Assembly: GCF_040183065.1 (NCBI RefSeq)
Contig: NC_091124.1
Span: 66,239,001-66,303,000 of the forward strand
DNA: 64,000 nt
DNA from: Periplaneta americana
Taxonomy: Eukaryota > Arthropoda > Insecta > Blattodea > Blattidae
Direction: 5' to 3'
The stretch's first letter is position 1. Each line of letters begins with the position of its first letter. The translations under genes and the position numbers were made by a program. Of this stretch, positions 33,318 to 43,093 are shown one piece after another. The notes below the pieces were generated by a model. It searched no databases and was not told the origin of the DNA. It saw only the letters and a program-made list of their open reading frames with translations.

Positions 33318-34877
33318 GTGGGCATAAGTCTAACTACCTAAGTGTAGAATATAGTTATATTTTAATGCCTCTAACTGAAATGAATAATAATTTGTCAATT
33401 TTCTATGTGAAATATTGTAGATCCCTTAGTCTCCCGTATTTTCTTCAAAAACTGTTGGCAACCTTATCCTCATTATATCCACTGAGCGAACCACACATTA
33501 TGAGTAAAGATAGGAATTTACCGACAGAGATTATAAGGTTAGGTAGGCATAGTATGTTCGTTGTTGAAAGAGAGAGTGAGTGTAGCTAGCAATGCAGGCG
33601 CATGTTAGGAAACAATGACGTCGTATAAGCAGGGAGAGATTGTAACTTTATGTGGTTAACTAATCAACGAATCACAGTGCAATGTAAACAAACCAATTGC
33701 CGGAGCACAACACTGAACTCTACGCACGAGAAAAATATCCCCATTCAATTGCTGCGATACAAAACACATTTCAGTTGTAACCTGGCCATACCTCAGCCTT
33801 CACGTCATTCATGACGTAACAACAGTCTAAGCACAACTAACCTAATATTCTCATGTTGTGGTATAAATTCCTACCTTTAATTATGAGGCAGCCCCGCTTC
33901 GTTTGAAGATCTGTACTACTCTCAAGATTTCATTCCAACCTGTTTTTAATTATTGCAGATGATAGATGAAATGAGAGAAATGTGGAGGATATTGTTGGCA
34001 TGATAGAAAAAAACGCGAATACACGAGGAAATGCTCTACGTTTGCTTTGTCCACCAAACATTTCATCACGACCATGCCGGGGATCGAATCCTGGACACCA
34101 GGATTGAATATCAGCGCCGTGGTGTTTGAATCACAGATGAGATAATAAACGTTGTTGAACATACGGTTAAATAAGAATAAAGGTAGCCTATATGTGAGAA
34201 ACCAGTATCATGTACAAACCTAAATAATTTCAGTATTCCATGTCGACTTCCCGATGAGTTTAAGACTTCAGTATCAGAAAAGCCAATAAGTAGGAATCCT
34301 ATCTGTTGAATGCCTTACCAAGAGACAACACTGTATGCTCAAGGACTGAACTCGAGAAAGGACTCAACGAATTAAGTTCCCCTTTCCTGTGTTTCATTGA
34401 TGAAGAAGTCGAATCGTACATCCGAAATGTCGCAGTTTTTCTACGTCCATGATACGGTGAAAAATCCCAGAATCCTCCCACCTCTAAAGTTTAAAATCAT
34501 ATTTTCAGCAACTTGCCTGAAATTAAATTCCAATGCTCCAGTGCACGAAGAGAAAAACAAAATTTCATTGCCTGCACAGAGTAACAAGAATAACATGGTT
34601 ATGTTTACATCACTGACTGTTGTACATCCGTGACTTCTGTGTCATCCTTCATTCTAATATTACGCTCTTCTATTATTCTCTTTCGCACATTATATGCCAT
34701 CAGAAATTGAATTTGCAACGCGCTTTTTTCATATCTCTGCAAAACATTTGTATAGATAATCCCGTCCAAACAAGTAATAAGTATTTTCATGAAATATTTG
34801 AATAGAGCAGTCGAGCAGAAGTCGCTAAATGAATTTGCATTATTAATATGTGCACTTGTGGACAAAACAAGCAGACA
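33318..34877. other. Unannotated stretch
   Basis: I see no convincing feature. Around 34075-34145 'gccggggatcgaatcctgg' resembles a B-box, but no tRNA fold is supported. Confidence 0.3.
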
Positions 34878-34884
34878 GTGAGAC

Positions 34885-36356
34885 CAGTGAATAGGGATTA
34901 TAAAGAATGGACACTGAGCGAATTTTCCTGTTTTGTTTCTCTGTGCGCCGAAGTTTAGTTCCACTTTCAAGCGCTAGAGCTTAGTGTAATCGAGCACACG
35001 CTAAGATAATAATTGAGTGTAAGAGTTGAGACGCAGGATCCAAACATCGCCTACCTTATTGCATAATCCAGTAATTCTTTGCTTCAAATAAATTCAAGTT
35101 AACAGCGTCTCTGTATTTGTCAGTGACAAACTAGTTGTTATAATGTTTTTTTTATGTTTTATATACAGGGTGTTTCCGAGGTGGTGTTACAAACTTTCAG
35201 GGATGATGGCGAAGGGCACATGTATCAATTTGAGATCAGGAACCGTGGTCCGGAAATGACTGAGTCGAAAGTTATAAGCAAAAATAGTTGTGTGGAAATG
35301 GAATTGTAATTTGCCACCACGTGCCTTCCTTCCCTTAACTTTTGGAACAGTCGTGGAAAAATGATATGGGCCGGATGTCTCCTAGTGGGTACTTGTCCCG
35401 ATACAATATGTGAGCTTGTCTACTGTTCCCATTGGCCATCCGTATTCGAAAATCAGGTCTGCTTATTCCGCTCTCGTGTACTCCTCCATTTCACTAGGAC
35501 TGATCGACTGGGCACTGCAACTTGTATACATACACTGCTGGCTACAGACGTACATATCAGGACCGATCATGTCCGTTACACATTACGCTATCTGCATTGC
35601 TTTAGTGTAGTTTCCTGTCCACACCCCTCAGACAACGCATTGAATGGAATAAGTAGACAACATAAACAACGTCAGATGAATACAGTATTTGTAAGATGTA
35701 CAGATAAATACACATAAATAAGGTGTACAGTGGAATAAAATTATTTCATTTTCACAGAACTACAGTATTTTTGCTTGTAACTTTCGACTCGGTCATTTCC
35801 GGACCAGGGTTCCTTATCTCAAATTGATGCATGTGCCCTTCGCCGTTATCCCTGAAAGTTTGTGACACCACCTCGGAAACACCCTGTATAATAAATTATA
35901 TTATAAAATAAAATAATATATTATAAAATTATGTATCAAATTAATTTAATACTTGTATACAATATAATATAGGTATATGGTTTTACTTCTCATAGGAGTT
36001 TTGTTTTCCCATTTTCAGCGCTATCAAATCATTACATATTTTAATTTATTGTTGATGGGGTCAACGTCTGAACTCTCATCATAAAGGAACTCTAGAGTCT
36101 AGACGTTACAGTTAATGACGGATTTATTATTTCATCGGTCCAATTTATTTTATTTGAGTACATAATGTACCTATATGTATTAATTGTATGTGTTATATTT
36201 CCGCTGTGTCGACTGCAAGCTAGTGTGATGTCAGTGCCAACTCCAGGGAGAAAGCAGAATCTCACGCTCAAACTGGTTTCAAAGTCATTGAAATCAGTCC
36301 TGCTACATCAAAGGTACCGACGCGAAATGTCCATACTGTGTATTATCTATACGCTG
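34885..36356. mobile_element. Nonautonomous TIR element, copy B, carrying a MITE
   Basis: This is the inverted relative of 497-2169. The ends read CAGTGAATAG and (reverse complement) CAGCGTATAG, with about 35 bp of terminal similarity. A perfect 7-bp TSD GTGAGAC flanks it at 34878-34884 and 36357-36363. Without the MITE at 35166-35886 it is about 750 bp. It is non-coding. Confidence 0.82.
35166..35886. mobile_element. 721-bp MITE with ~125-bp TIRs, TA target
   Basis: The arms begin CAGGGTGTTTCCGAGGTGGT and remain alike for about 125 bp (35166-35290 and 35762-35886). TA flanks both sides (35164-35165 and 35887-35888). Copy A at 497-2169 shows the unoccupied site around 1335-1372. A 118-codon frame inside is without recognisable domain. 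The TA target suggests a Tc1/mariner-related MITE. Confidence 0.88.
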
Positions 36357-36496
36357 GTGAGACTACATCTGTGCAGTGTTGGAGTCCCTGTATAGGCTAG
36401 GCGAGACATAGGATAATCAATTCCGATTAATTGGACTAAAAGACATTTCGTAATTTCACCAAACTATATTTTTGATCATCAAATTAATTAACAGGT

Positions 36497-36706
36497 CCTA
36501 CTGATCCAGAGTTGTGCACGGGAGTGGATTCGACACTCGCTTTGGTTGATTACCTGCTTGGGTTTCTTTCCGAGGCGAATGACAGGTAATGTATGACGAA
36601 TCCTCGACCTCATCTCTCCAAATACCATCTCGCTATTACCAATTTCATCGACACTAAATAATGAAGTAGTTGATACAGCGTCGTTAAATAACCGAGGAAA
36701 AAGAAG
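36497..36706 (+). mobile_element. SINE S2, 5'-truncated copy
   Basis: It contains the S2 centre and tail (accatctcgctattacc, gttgatacagcgtcgttaaa) but not the A-box. The direct repeat 'taacaggt' at 36489-36496 and 36707-36714 is a plausible 8-bp TSD. Confidence 0.75.
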
Positions 36707-36776
36707 TAACAGGTAGCTTTTAAAATTGCAGTGACTTTCTTACAGAACAAAAGAACAACAATAAAACGACTTTTTT

Positions 36777-37302
36777 CTGTCCTGTGATGAAAAAAAATTA
36801 AAAGTGATCTGTGAATTAATCTGAAGTTTAAACATATGATTAAAGTAAGCAATGACTTTTGGTCCAACCAAACCTGTAGTATTCAATAATCACTTAATAG
36901 CCTGGGTTTTCAATTACTTTGATCTTATTAAAAACAGAAAAACACCAACTTAAGAATACGTTTTTTTTGACCTGTGACAACAACAAATTAAAAGTAATAT
37001 CTGAATTAATCTGAAGTTTAAATATATGATTAAAGTAAGCAATGACTTTTGGTCCAACCAAACCTGTAGTATTCAATAATCACTTAATAGCCTGGGTTTT
37101 CAATTACTTTGATCTTATTATAAAACAGAAAAACACCAACTAAAGAATACGTTTTTTGACCTGTGGCAACAAATTAAAAGTAATATCTGAATTAATCTGA
37201 AGTTTAAATATATGATTAAGTAAGCAATGACTTTTGGTCCAACCAAACCTGTAGTATTCAATAATCACTTAATAGCTTGGGTTTTCAATTACTTCTATCT
37301 TA
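36777..37302. repeat. ~190-bp tandem repeat, left part
   Basis: The block 'cttttggtccaaccaaacct...caataatcacttaatagc' recurs with spacings of about 191 and 185 bp. Each unit also contains 'aaaacaccaact' and 'gacctgtg-caacaa'. The array is interrupted by the Penelope-like element and resumes at 40068-40205. The units are highly similar and non-coding. Confidence 0.88.
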
Positions 37303-37346
37303 AATTACGTAAGTCAGGTCAGATGGAACAGTGTTCATGAGTAGGG

Positions 37347-37400
37347 TAGTTATATACAATAAAAGTAATTTAATACAGTTATATGAACATTTTTTAATGA
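37347..37400 (+). repeat. 54-bp inverted terminal repeat of the Penelope-like element, left arm
   Basis: It matches the reverse complement of 40015-40068 with about three differences; the core is 'aaaagtaatttaatacagtt'. Inverted flanking repeats at the ends are seen in some Penelope-like elements. Confidence 0.85.
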
Positions 37401-37429
37401 TTGAATAAAATTAATAAAATCGGTTAAAA

Positions 37430-37471
37430 ACCAGACATGTTTCGGAGGAATGCTCCTCCATCTTCAGTGGT
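37430..37471 (-). ncRNA. Hammerhead-ribozyme-like motif
   Basis: Read on the minus strand: stem I 5' strand ACCA, core CTGAAGA, a helix GGAGGA/TCCTCC with loop GCAT, core GAA, a palindromic ACATGT as a very short stem III, the cleavage-site C, and TGGT closing stem I. This is the order of a type I hammerhead. One extra T between CTGAAGA and the helix is non-standard. Hammerheads with tiny stem III that work as dimers are known from Penelope-like elements (Cervera and De la Peña). Activity is inferred, not shown. Confidence 0.55.
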
Positions 37472-38130
37472 GGTACCACGACTGTAACGAGAACATAAAT
37501 TGTGTAAAGCTCATGGTTAATAATAAAATTTTACAAATATACATAATTTAAAAGTCAACAATTGTTAAAAATAAAATGACCTAAATGTTGTTCAGTTCGT
37601 ATGCATATTATAAGCTTAAATACAAATTAAATTGATTAAAATAGTTATTTAAAAAAATTTTAATTTAAAAAATGCAATATCTAATAGTAAAAATATATGT
37701 ATTGAGAACAAAATGATTAACCAGAGAATATATAATTAGTGTATGATATTGAAATTAACAAAAAGCAATGTTAAAATGTCAAGATTATTAAAAATGAAAA
37801 ATATGACAAAACCTAAGTATTGATCATTTCAAAGTATTCGGTAATTAAGATTAGTGATAAAATTAGAATAAGGAAATAGACATTTAAGATGTCTTAAAAA
37901 TATACTACCTAAAGATAAAACTTGTATTTATATTAATAAGTACAATGAAAACTGAGTGGGAAGAATGGACAGAATTACAATCAAGATGTTGAACTCACCG
38001 CTGGTATGGATGTTCGACCGCGTAACGTAGCTTAAGGAAGACTGACTGCGATAAAGAACATGACGCAGATTGAGTGACCAATACTACGTTGATCGTTTCC
38101 TGTTCAAGTTGGAAGTGATGTAAAGATCAA

Positions 38131-38254
38131 TTTTTTTAGTAGGTTATTTTACGACGCTTTATCAACATCTAGGTTATTTAGCGTCTGAATGAGATGAAGG
38201 TGATAATGCCGGTGAAATGAGTCCGGGGCCCAACATCGAAAGTTACCCAGCATG
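38131..38254 (-). mobile_element. SINE S1, 5'-truncated copy inside the Penelope-like element
   Basis: Only the 3' about 120 bp is present, ending in a short A-run (T-run on this strand at 38131-38137). A perfect 12-bp TSD (tgtaaagatcaa) is at 38119-38130 and 38255-38266. It postdates the Penelope-like insertion. Confidence 0.9.
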
Positions 38255-38342
38255 TGTAAAGATCAAAAAGGATGTTATTATCATATATAGCTTTATCGTT
38301 TAAATTTTGAGGGTTAACCAGTTTATCTTTATAAATTTCAAT

Positions 38343-38624
38343 TTATTCCAAAATGTTTAATAATTTTCCTTTCCTGTTAGTGTGTAAGATATCCATATCA
38401 GAGTTAATGTCTGTGAAGAAATGTTGATTATTAAATATATGTTCACTGAAGGCTGAATGCGAGACTTCATGAGAAATATTGTTATGTTCTTTATATCTTA
38501 TATTAAAGTTACGGCCTGTTTGACCTATATATGTGGCCTCGTATTCTGGAAATTGACACTTTAATTTATAAACACCTGAAGTATTAAATTTGTCGAAGTT
38601 ACTTGTGGGAAATTTATTAAACAA
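38343..38624 (-). pseudogene. GIY-YIG endonuclease domain of the Penelope-like element
   Basis: The 93-residue open stretch contains SGVYKLKCQ (GIY equivalent), ATYIGQTGR (YIG plus the following conserved residues) and the arginine in FNIRYKEH with the downstream histidines. This domain nicks target DNA during integration. The stretch is open but detached from the reverse-transcriptase frame upstream, so it belongs to a broken copy. Confidence 0.85.
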
Positions 38625-38923
38625 GGTTTTTCCTAAAGAGTTGTTTGTTTTATACGCTATGTTAAAGTTAAGCTTTTTGAAAATGGAAGCAGTATTATGA
38701 ACATGTGGGTTAGTGTAAACGAAACTAACGTAATCCTTTCGCTCTTTGTTGTTTGAGAGATGGGTATAATTTTTTTAGTTGTTTTTTCCGATTGGTCTGA
38801 TAAATGATTTTGTCTACTATTTTCGTGTTGTAGCCATTGTCTAATGCTATAGAATAAATTATGCCTAGTTCTTTATCATAGTCTGATTTGGACATTGGAA
38901 TGTCGAGTAATCTGTTGACTAAG

Positions 38924-39283
38924 CTATATAACCCTGCTTTTTTTGTGTTGAATGGGATGGTTGGAATGACTGGGGATCAAATGTGTGGTTTGGGTTGGTT
39001 TCCTGTATATCTTGTAACAAAACTTGTTGTCGTTTCTTTCTATTGTCAAGTCAAGGAATTGCAAAGAATTATTAATTTCATCTTCTTTAGTGAATTGGAT
39101 GTTGGTGTGTATGGAGTTGATATTGTCTAGTAAATTCTGAGAAGTGGTGTTTTGGTATATTAGGAAAGTGTCGTCAACATAATGTATCCATTTAATAACA
39201 TTCTGAGAGTTGGAGTCAATGAATTTATTTTCTAAGTTGTTGAGAAAAATTTCAGCCAAGATTTCTGACAATGGAGAGCCCAT
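38924..39283 (-). pseudogene. Reverse-transcriptase palm fragment with YVDD
   Basis: It begins MGSPLSEILAEIFLNNLE (motif B region), has WIHYVDDTFL (catalytic YVDD) and then LQFLDLTIERN (motif D/E region). It continues the protein fragment at 39418-39705, separated by frame changes. Confidence 0.88.
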
Positions 39284-39417
39284 AGGAAGACCGTCAGTTT
39301 GTTTGTAAAATTTATGGTTAAAGGTGAAGTAATTTTGATCTGTGCATATCCGTAGTAATCTGGTTATTTCATCTATTTCTATCTGGCTAATATTTTGTTC
39401 CTTTATATTTTGCTCAA

Positions 39418-39705
39418 TTAACTGGATGTGTCTTTAATAGGAATATTGGTATACATGTTGGCGACATCGAAAGAAGAAATTTTACATTTCTCATTGATTT
39501 GTAGATTTTCTAATGTGTCGATCAACTCATTTGTGTTCTTAATACTACGATTGTTGCGGAATCTAAAATTGTTATTCAAATAAATTTGCAGAAATTTGGC
39601 AGTGTTGTATGTTGGAGCTGTACGAAAGTTAACAACCGGTCTAATGGGGATGTCTAGTTTGTGTATTTTAGGTAGTGATTTCATAGTAGGTGCTTTTGGA
39701 TTCAT
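39418..39705 (-). pseudogene. Reverse-transcriptase fingers/palm fragment
   Basis: It contains LPKIHKLDIPIRPVVNFR and, after about 60 residues, SFDVANMYTNIPI with the first catalytic aspartate (motif A). In the next upstream region (about 39840-39930) a different frame gives ELIITKADKGNATAIL, the N-terminal motif of these proteins, interrupted by frameshifts. Confidence 0.88.
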
Positions 39706-40067
39706 TGAAACTAGAGAACTTTTTTTTTTTTGTTCGTAATTGTAAATTCTATGAATTTCAGGGTGTCTTTCAAATTTCTTTGATATTGGTTAGTAGGGTC
39801 CTTTTTTTAAATTTAAAAATTGTTATTGGAAATGAAAAGTTCAGTTTTTTTCAATGTAGTGGGCTTTGTCTAATATTGCTGTTGCATTTCCTTTATCCGC
39901 TTTAGTGATAATCAACTCATTCTCTGTAATTTTGTTACGTAAATTCTTCAATGTTTGTTTGTTTGCTTGATTAAGAGTTCTATTTTGTTTGATATTGAAC
40001 TGTATTTTGTTAATTCATTAAAAAGTGTTCATATAACTGTATTAAATTACTTTTATTGCATATAACT

Positions 40068-40205
40068 ACTTCGATCTTATTAAAAACAGAAAAACACCAA
40101 CTTAAGAATACGTTTTTCTGACCTGTGACAACAACAAATTAAAAGTCATATCTGAATTGATCTGAAAATTAAATATGCCGTGGTTAAAGTAAGCAATGAT
40201 TATCG
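40068..40205. repeat. ~190-bp tandem repeat, right part
   Basis: It continues the unit of 36777-37302 from 'acttcgatcttatt' through 'aaaacaccaactt' and 'gacctgtgacaacaac' and then diverges. It marks where the Penelope-like element split the array. Confidence 0.8.
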
Positions 40206-40870
40206 ACCGAACCATTTAAAATTGGTTATCCGAGTAACATTGTTCACTTTTTATTTTATTAAGTAAAATAATGCAAATAATGCCTTTTTAGTCTTCATAT
40301 CCCAACTCTTAGCATACAGGAACTTCATGCGGTGAGATAACAACATCTACGGAAAAACAGGGCCAATGTGAGGTGTGGCACAGTCTGGATAATGCGAGTT
40401 CAGGGAACAATAAATTTTCTCTCCCCTTGCTTCTGTCATTTATTCACTACTCCCCACTTTACTTTATCAATATCTCACCTACCCGTAAGGAGACGAAACT
40501 CTCCAACTTGAAACACCTAGGCTCTAGGGAAACCGCAACTTCATAGCTAGTTCACGGATCTCGGCTCTTCAGCGCTAGTAATATCGGAATTCTTTTCTTG
40601 TGCCTGACGTACATGCTTCCTAGAGATGAACAAAATTAACCTCTGCTCCCGCTCGCTGTGTTCGTTGCACTTGTCTTCAGAGTCTCGTCTCGTATTATCG
40701 CCGCGGCCTCATGCTTAACATGCCGGCATCATACAATAACGTGCGGTATGTTTTTAAAAACATAATTTTGCCCACTGATTGTTGCTCTGTAGGTTTCACT
40801 CTAAGCGTCACGTTGTCACTTCTACTTCCTCGATAAGAATAAGCACTAGTTTTTTATTTTGTTAAATGGC

Positions 40871-40922
<52 letters not shown>

Positions 40923-41163
40923 TCATATACGAGTACGTTGACATTCTTAACTCTTAATAATAACTCTTTAATAATAATTTTAATCACATATCTTAATGTT
41001 CGTCCTCAGCACAAGACATTGCAACCTCGATTTTAGTCTACGTGGATTAGACAAGTAAGTGTCATTTAATAATGGAAGCAGCTTATTGGTTGCAATATTG
41101 AAATTGAGGCGAGTGATTGGAGCGGCGACATAAGAAATTCAAAACAATAATACAATTACATTT
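40206..41163. other. Unannotated; contains a 53-bp (ATT)n run
   Basis: An uninterrupted (ATT)n microsatellite of about 17 units lies at 40871-40923. The region around 40320-40740 is less AT-rich than its surroundings but shows no coding signal. Confidence 0.6.
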
Positions 41164-41287
41164 CAAAGACCTGCCGAATGCTATACACAAGGCCGCTCAA
41201 AGACCTGCCGAATGTTATACACAAGGCCGCTCAAAGACCTGCCGAATGTTATACACAAGGCCGCTCAAAGACCTGCCGAATGTTAAC
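41164..41287 (+). repeat. 34-bp minisatellite, about 3.6 units
   Basis: Units start at 41164, 41198, 41232 and 41266, each beginning 'caaagacctgccgaatg' and ending 'acacaaggccgct'. Units 2 and 3 are identical and unit 1 differs by one base. The last unit breaks off after 'gaatgttaac'. The 77-codon frame across it arises because 34 is not a multiple of three and no stop happens to occur. Confidence 0.92.
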
Positions 41288-41425
41288 CATGAGAGCGCGG
41301 CGATAATAACTCTTCTGCGCTTCGAGTCTCTCTTATCATTCTCGAAATAGCATTTGGTCGACGTGGAAAGATTTCGTAACTTTGAATAAATACATAGGCC
41401 TAGTTGAAATAAATAACATTAGAGA

Positions 41426-41675
41426 GTCCACACCTGTGGAGTAACGGCCAGCGCGTCTGGCCGCGAAACCAGGTGGCCCGGGTTCGATTCCCGGTTGGGA
41501 CAAGTTACCTGGTTGAGGTTTTTCCGGGGTTTTCCCTCAACCCAATATGAGCAAATGCTGGGTAACTTTCGGGGTTCGGCCCCGGACTCATTTCACCGGT
41601 ATTATCACCTTCATCTCATTCAGACGCTAAATAACCTCGATGTTGATAAAGCGTCGTAAAATAACCTACTAAAAA
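41426..41675 (+). mobile_element. SINE S1, full-length copy
   Basis: It starts 'gtccacacctgtggagtaac', with B-box 'gggttcgattcccgg', the centre 'tttttccggggttttccctc', and a tail ending 'gcgtcgtaaaataacc' with a short A-run. An 11-bp TSD (aacattagaga) lies at 41415-41425 and 41676-41686. This is the best reference copy in the window. Confidence 0.92.
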
Positions 41676-41689
41676 AACATTAGAGATGT

Positions 41690-42261
41690 TTAATTGATAC
41701 AAAAAGACAAAAGAAAACAGTATCATAGTTATTAAAATGTTCTGCTTCTACTATCAGATATTACCTATGGTTATATAAATAAAAACAATTCTCAAATAAA
41801 TTTGAATTTCTAAGAAACATGAAACAGCGTTAAATAAAGCGTTTTTTTTTTTTTACTTGAGATTGTATACTTGATCTCAAACACACGAAACAAAATTTCA
41901 TAGTCTTTTAATAAGGGCCTAGTAATTAAATAAAGATTGGGGAACGGATTGCTACACTGAAAGTTAGAGATAATGTTTCAAATAGGCTACTTGATTGTTT
42001 ATACATGTATAACAATTGCCAAAACAGATAAAAGTTCAGTCTGGTATAAACAACTGTGACGATTCAAGACTGCTTGACGTTCGAGAGTTGATCACTCCCG
42101 AAATCCCGGTGTCTTGAATGTTTGCTTACAAGCATTCAACGACAGGCAATATTGTCGTGCGGTTTTTGGCTTTGCGGACGCTGTTAGTCTTGCATTCTCG
42201 CTCGTTGTTCATCAATTCTTACAGTTCTGTTTCATCACTTATAACTTATCTAGAAATTTAA
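41690..42261. other. Unannotated stretch
   Basis: I recognise nothing in this stretch. Confidence 0.3.
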
Positions 42262-42425
42262 CATACACATACTTACTTAAGCTCGCGCGCACGCACGCAC
42301 ACACAGCATACATGCATAGATACATACATACATACACACACACATACGTACGTACACACATACGTACATACATACATACGTACGTACATACATACATACA
42401 TAAATACATACATACATACATACAT
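42262..42425. repeat. (ACAT)n/(ACGT)n microsatellite
   Basis: Mixed acac, acat and acgt tetranucleotides form a degenerate tract of about 160 bp. Open frames in both directions through it are low-complexity artefacts. Confidence 0.9.
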
Positions 42426-42767
42426 TGCATTACTTTACAAATATAATTTTATATTCATATTTATTAATTTGGAAGTACACAGGCATTACTCCCCATAAAA
42501 GCACCTTCTTAACATTTCTTTCTTACAAGAAAATAGTTAATCACGTAAAACAAATTTATATTTGCAGTGGAGTATTTTAACATATACAGTGAGTAAACTG
42601 AATAATCTGAATTTACTGAATATATAAAGAGAGAGAGAGAGAAGTAGCTTCTTAATTAACCAAAATAAATTTGCATAAATGCGTTTTTTAAAGATATATC
42701 TGTTCCTGAAAATAAATCAGTATCATTGGGATTATTTAACTTATTATAAACGGACAACATTTTGATT

Positions 42768-42889
42768 CATTCATTTAGAGTTCTGCCCACGGGAACGTCT
42801 TTCACTGCAAACCCGGCTTTCTCCAATCTTTTCTATTTTCTGCCTTCTTCTTTGTTTCATCATATGATCCCTATGAGCTTCTCAGAGCA
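42768..42889 (-). mobile_element. LINE L1c tail fragment
   Basis: The segment 'attcattcatttagagttct' and then 'gcaaacccggctttctccaa' and 'ttctgccttcttctttg' is the reverse complement of the L1c 3' end. It directly abuts the MITE at 42891. Confidence 0.7.
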
Positions 42890-42890
42890 A

Positions 42891-43093
42891 AAGTGGTGTA
42901 AGTCAAAATTGGGTACTGAGGTTTAAAGTAAAAATTCTGTAAAATACAGCGCAAAGTAGCAATTAATATGTCCTTCTGGCTATCCACTGACTACTAATAG
43001 TTTAAATAAACTGAATATTAATTGCTACTTTGCGCTGTATTTTACAGAATGTTTACTTTAACCCTCATTACCCATTTTTGACTTACATCACTT
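42891..43093. mobile_element. 203-bp foldback MITE
   Basis: The arms of about 80 bp begin AAGTG(G/A)TGTAAGTCAAAA and are nearly complementary, including 'acagcgcaaagtagcaatta'. The loop is about 40 bases. A single end of the family seems present at 10439. Confidence 0.82.

Larger units (their letters stand above)
37303..40067 (-). mobile_element. Penelope-like retroelement, decayed
   Basis: On the minus strand, in order: an N-terminal motif TKADKGNATAIL (near 39910-39875), reverse transcriptase, GIY-YIG endonuclease and a 3' region of about 950 bp with a hammerhead-like motif. The combination of this reverse transcriptase with a C-terminal GIY-YIG domain identifies the Penelope-like group. 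Several frameshifts separate the pieces. Inverted 54-bp repeats lie near the ends (37347-37400 and 40015-40068). The flanks 'acttctatctta' (37291-37302) and 'acttcgatctta' (40068-40079) form a 12-bp TSD with one mismatch. A truncated SINE S1 sits inside at 38131-38254. Confidence 0.88.

Noticed and set aside
34075-34145. A tRNA-derived SINE head
   Set aside because: Only a B-box-like stretch is present; there is no A-box at the right distance, no body of a known family and no TSD.
36610-37076. Minus-strand frames of 60-85 codons
   Set aside because: They lie in SINE S2 and the 190-bp tandem repeat and show no conservation of frame between repeat units.
41164-41287. A CRISPR-like array
   Set aside because: The units are contiguous 34-bp tandem copies with no unique spacers, and the genome is clearly eukaryotic.
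42114-42446. A 110-codon frame rich in Thr, His and Tyr
   Set aside because: It runs through the ACAT/ACGT microsatellite and owes its openness to the repeat.
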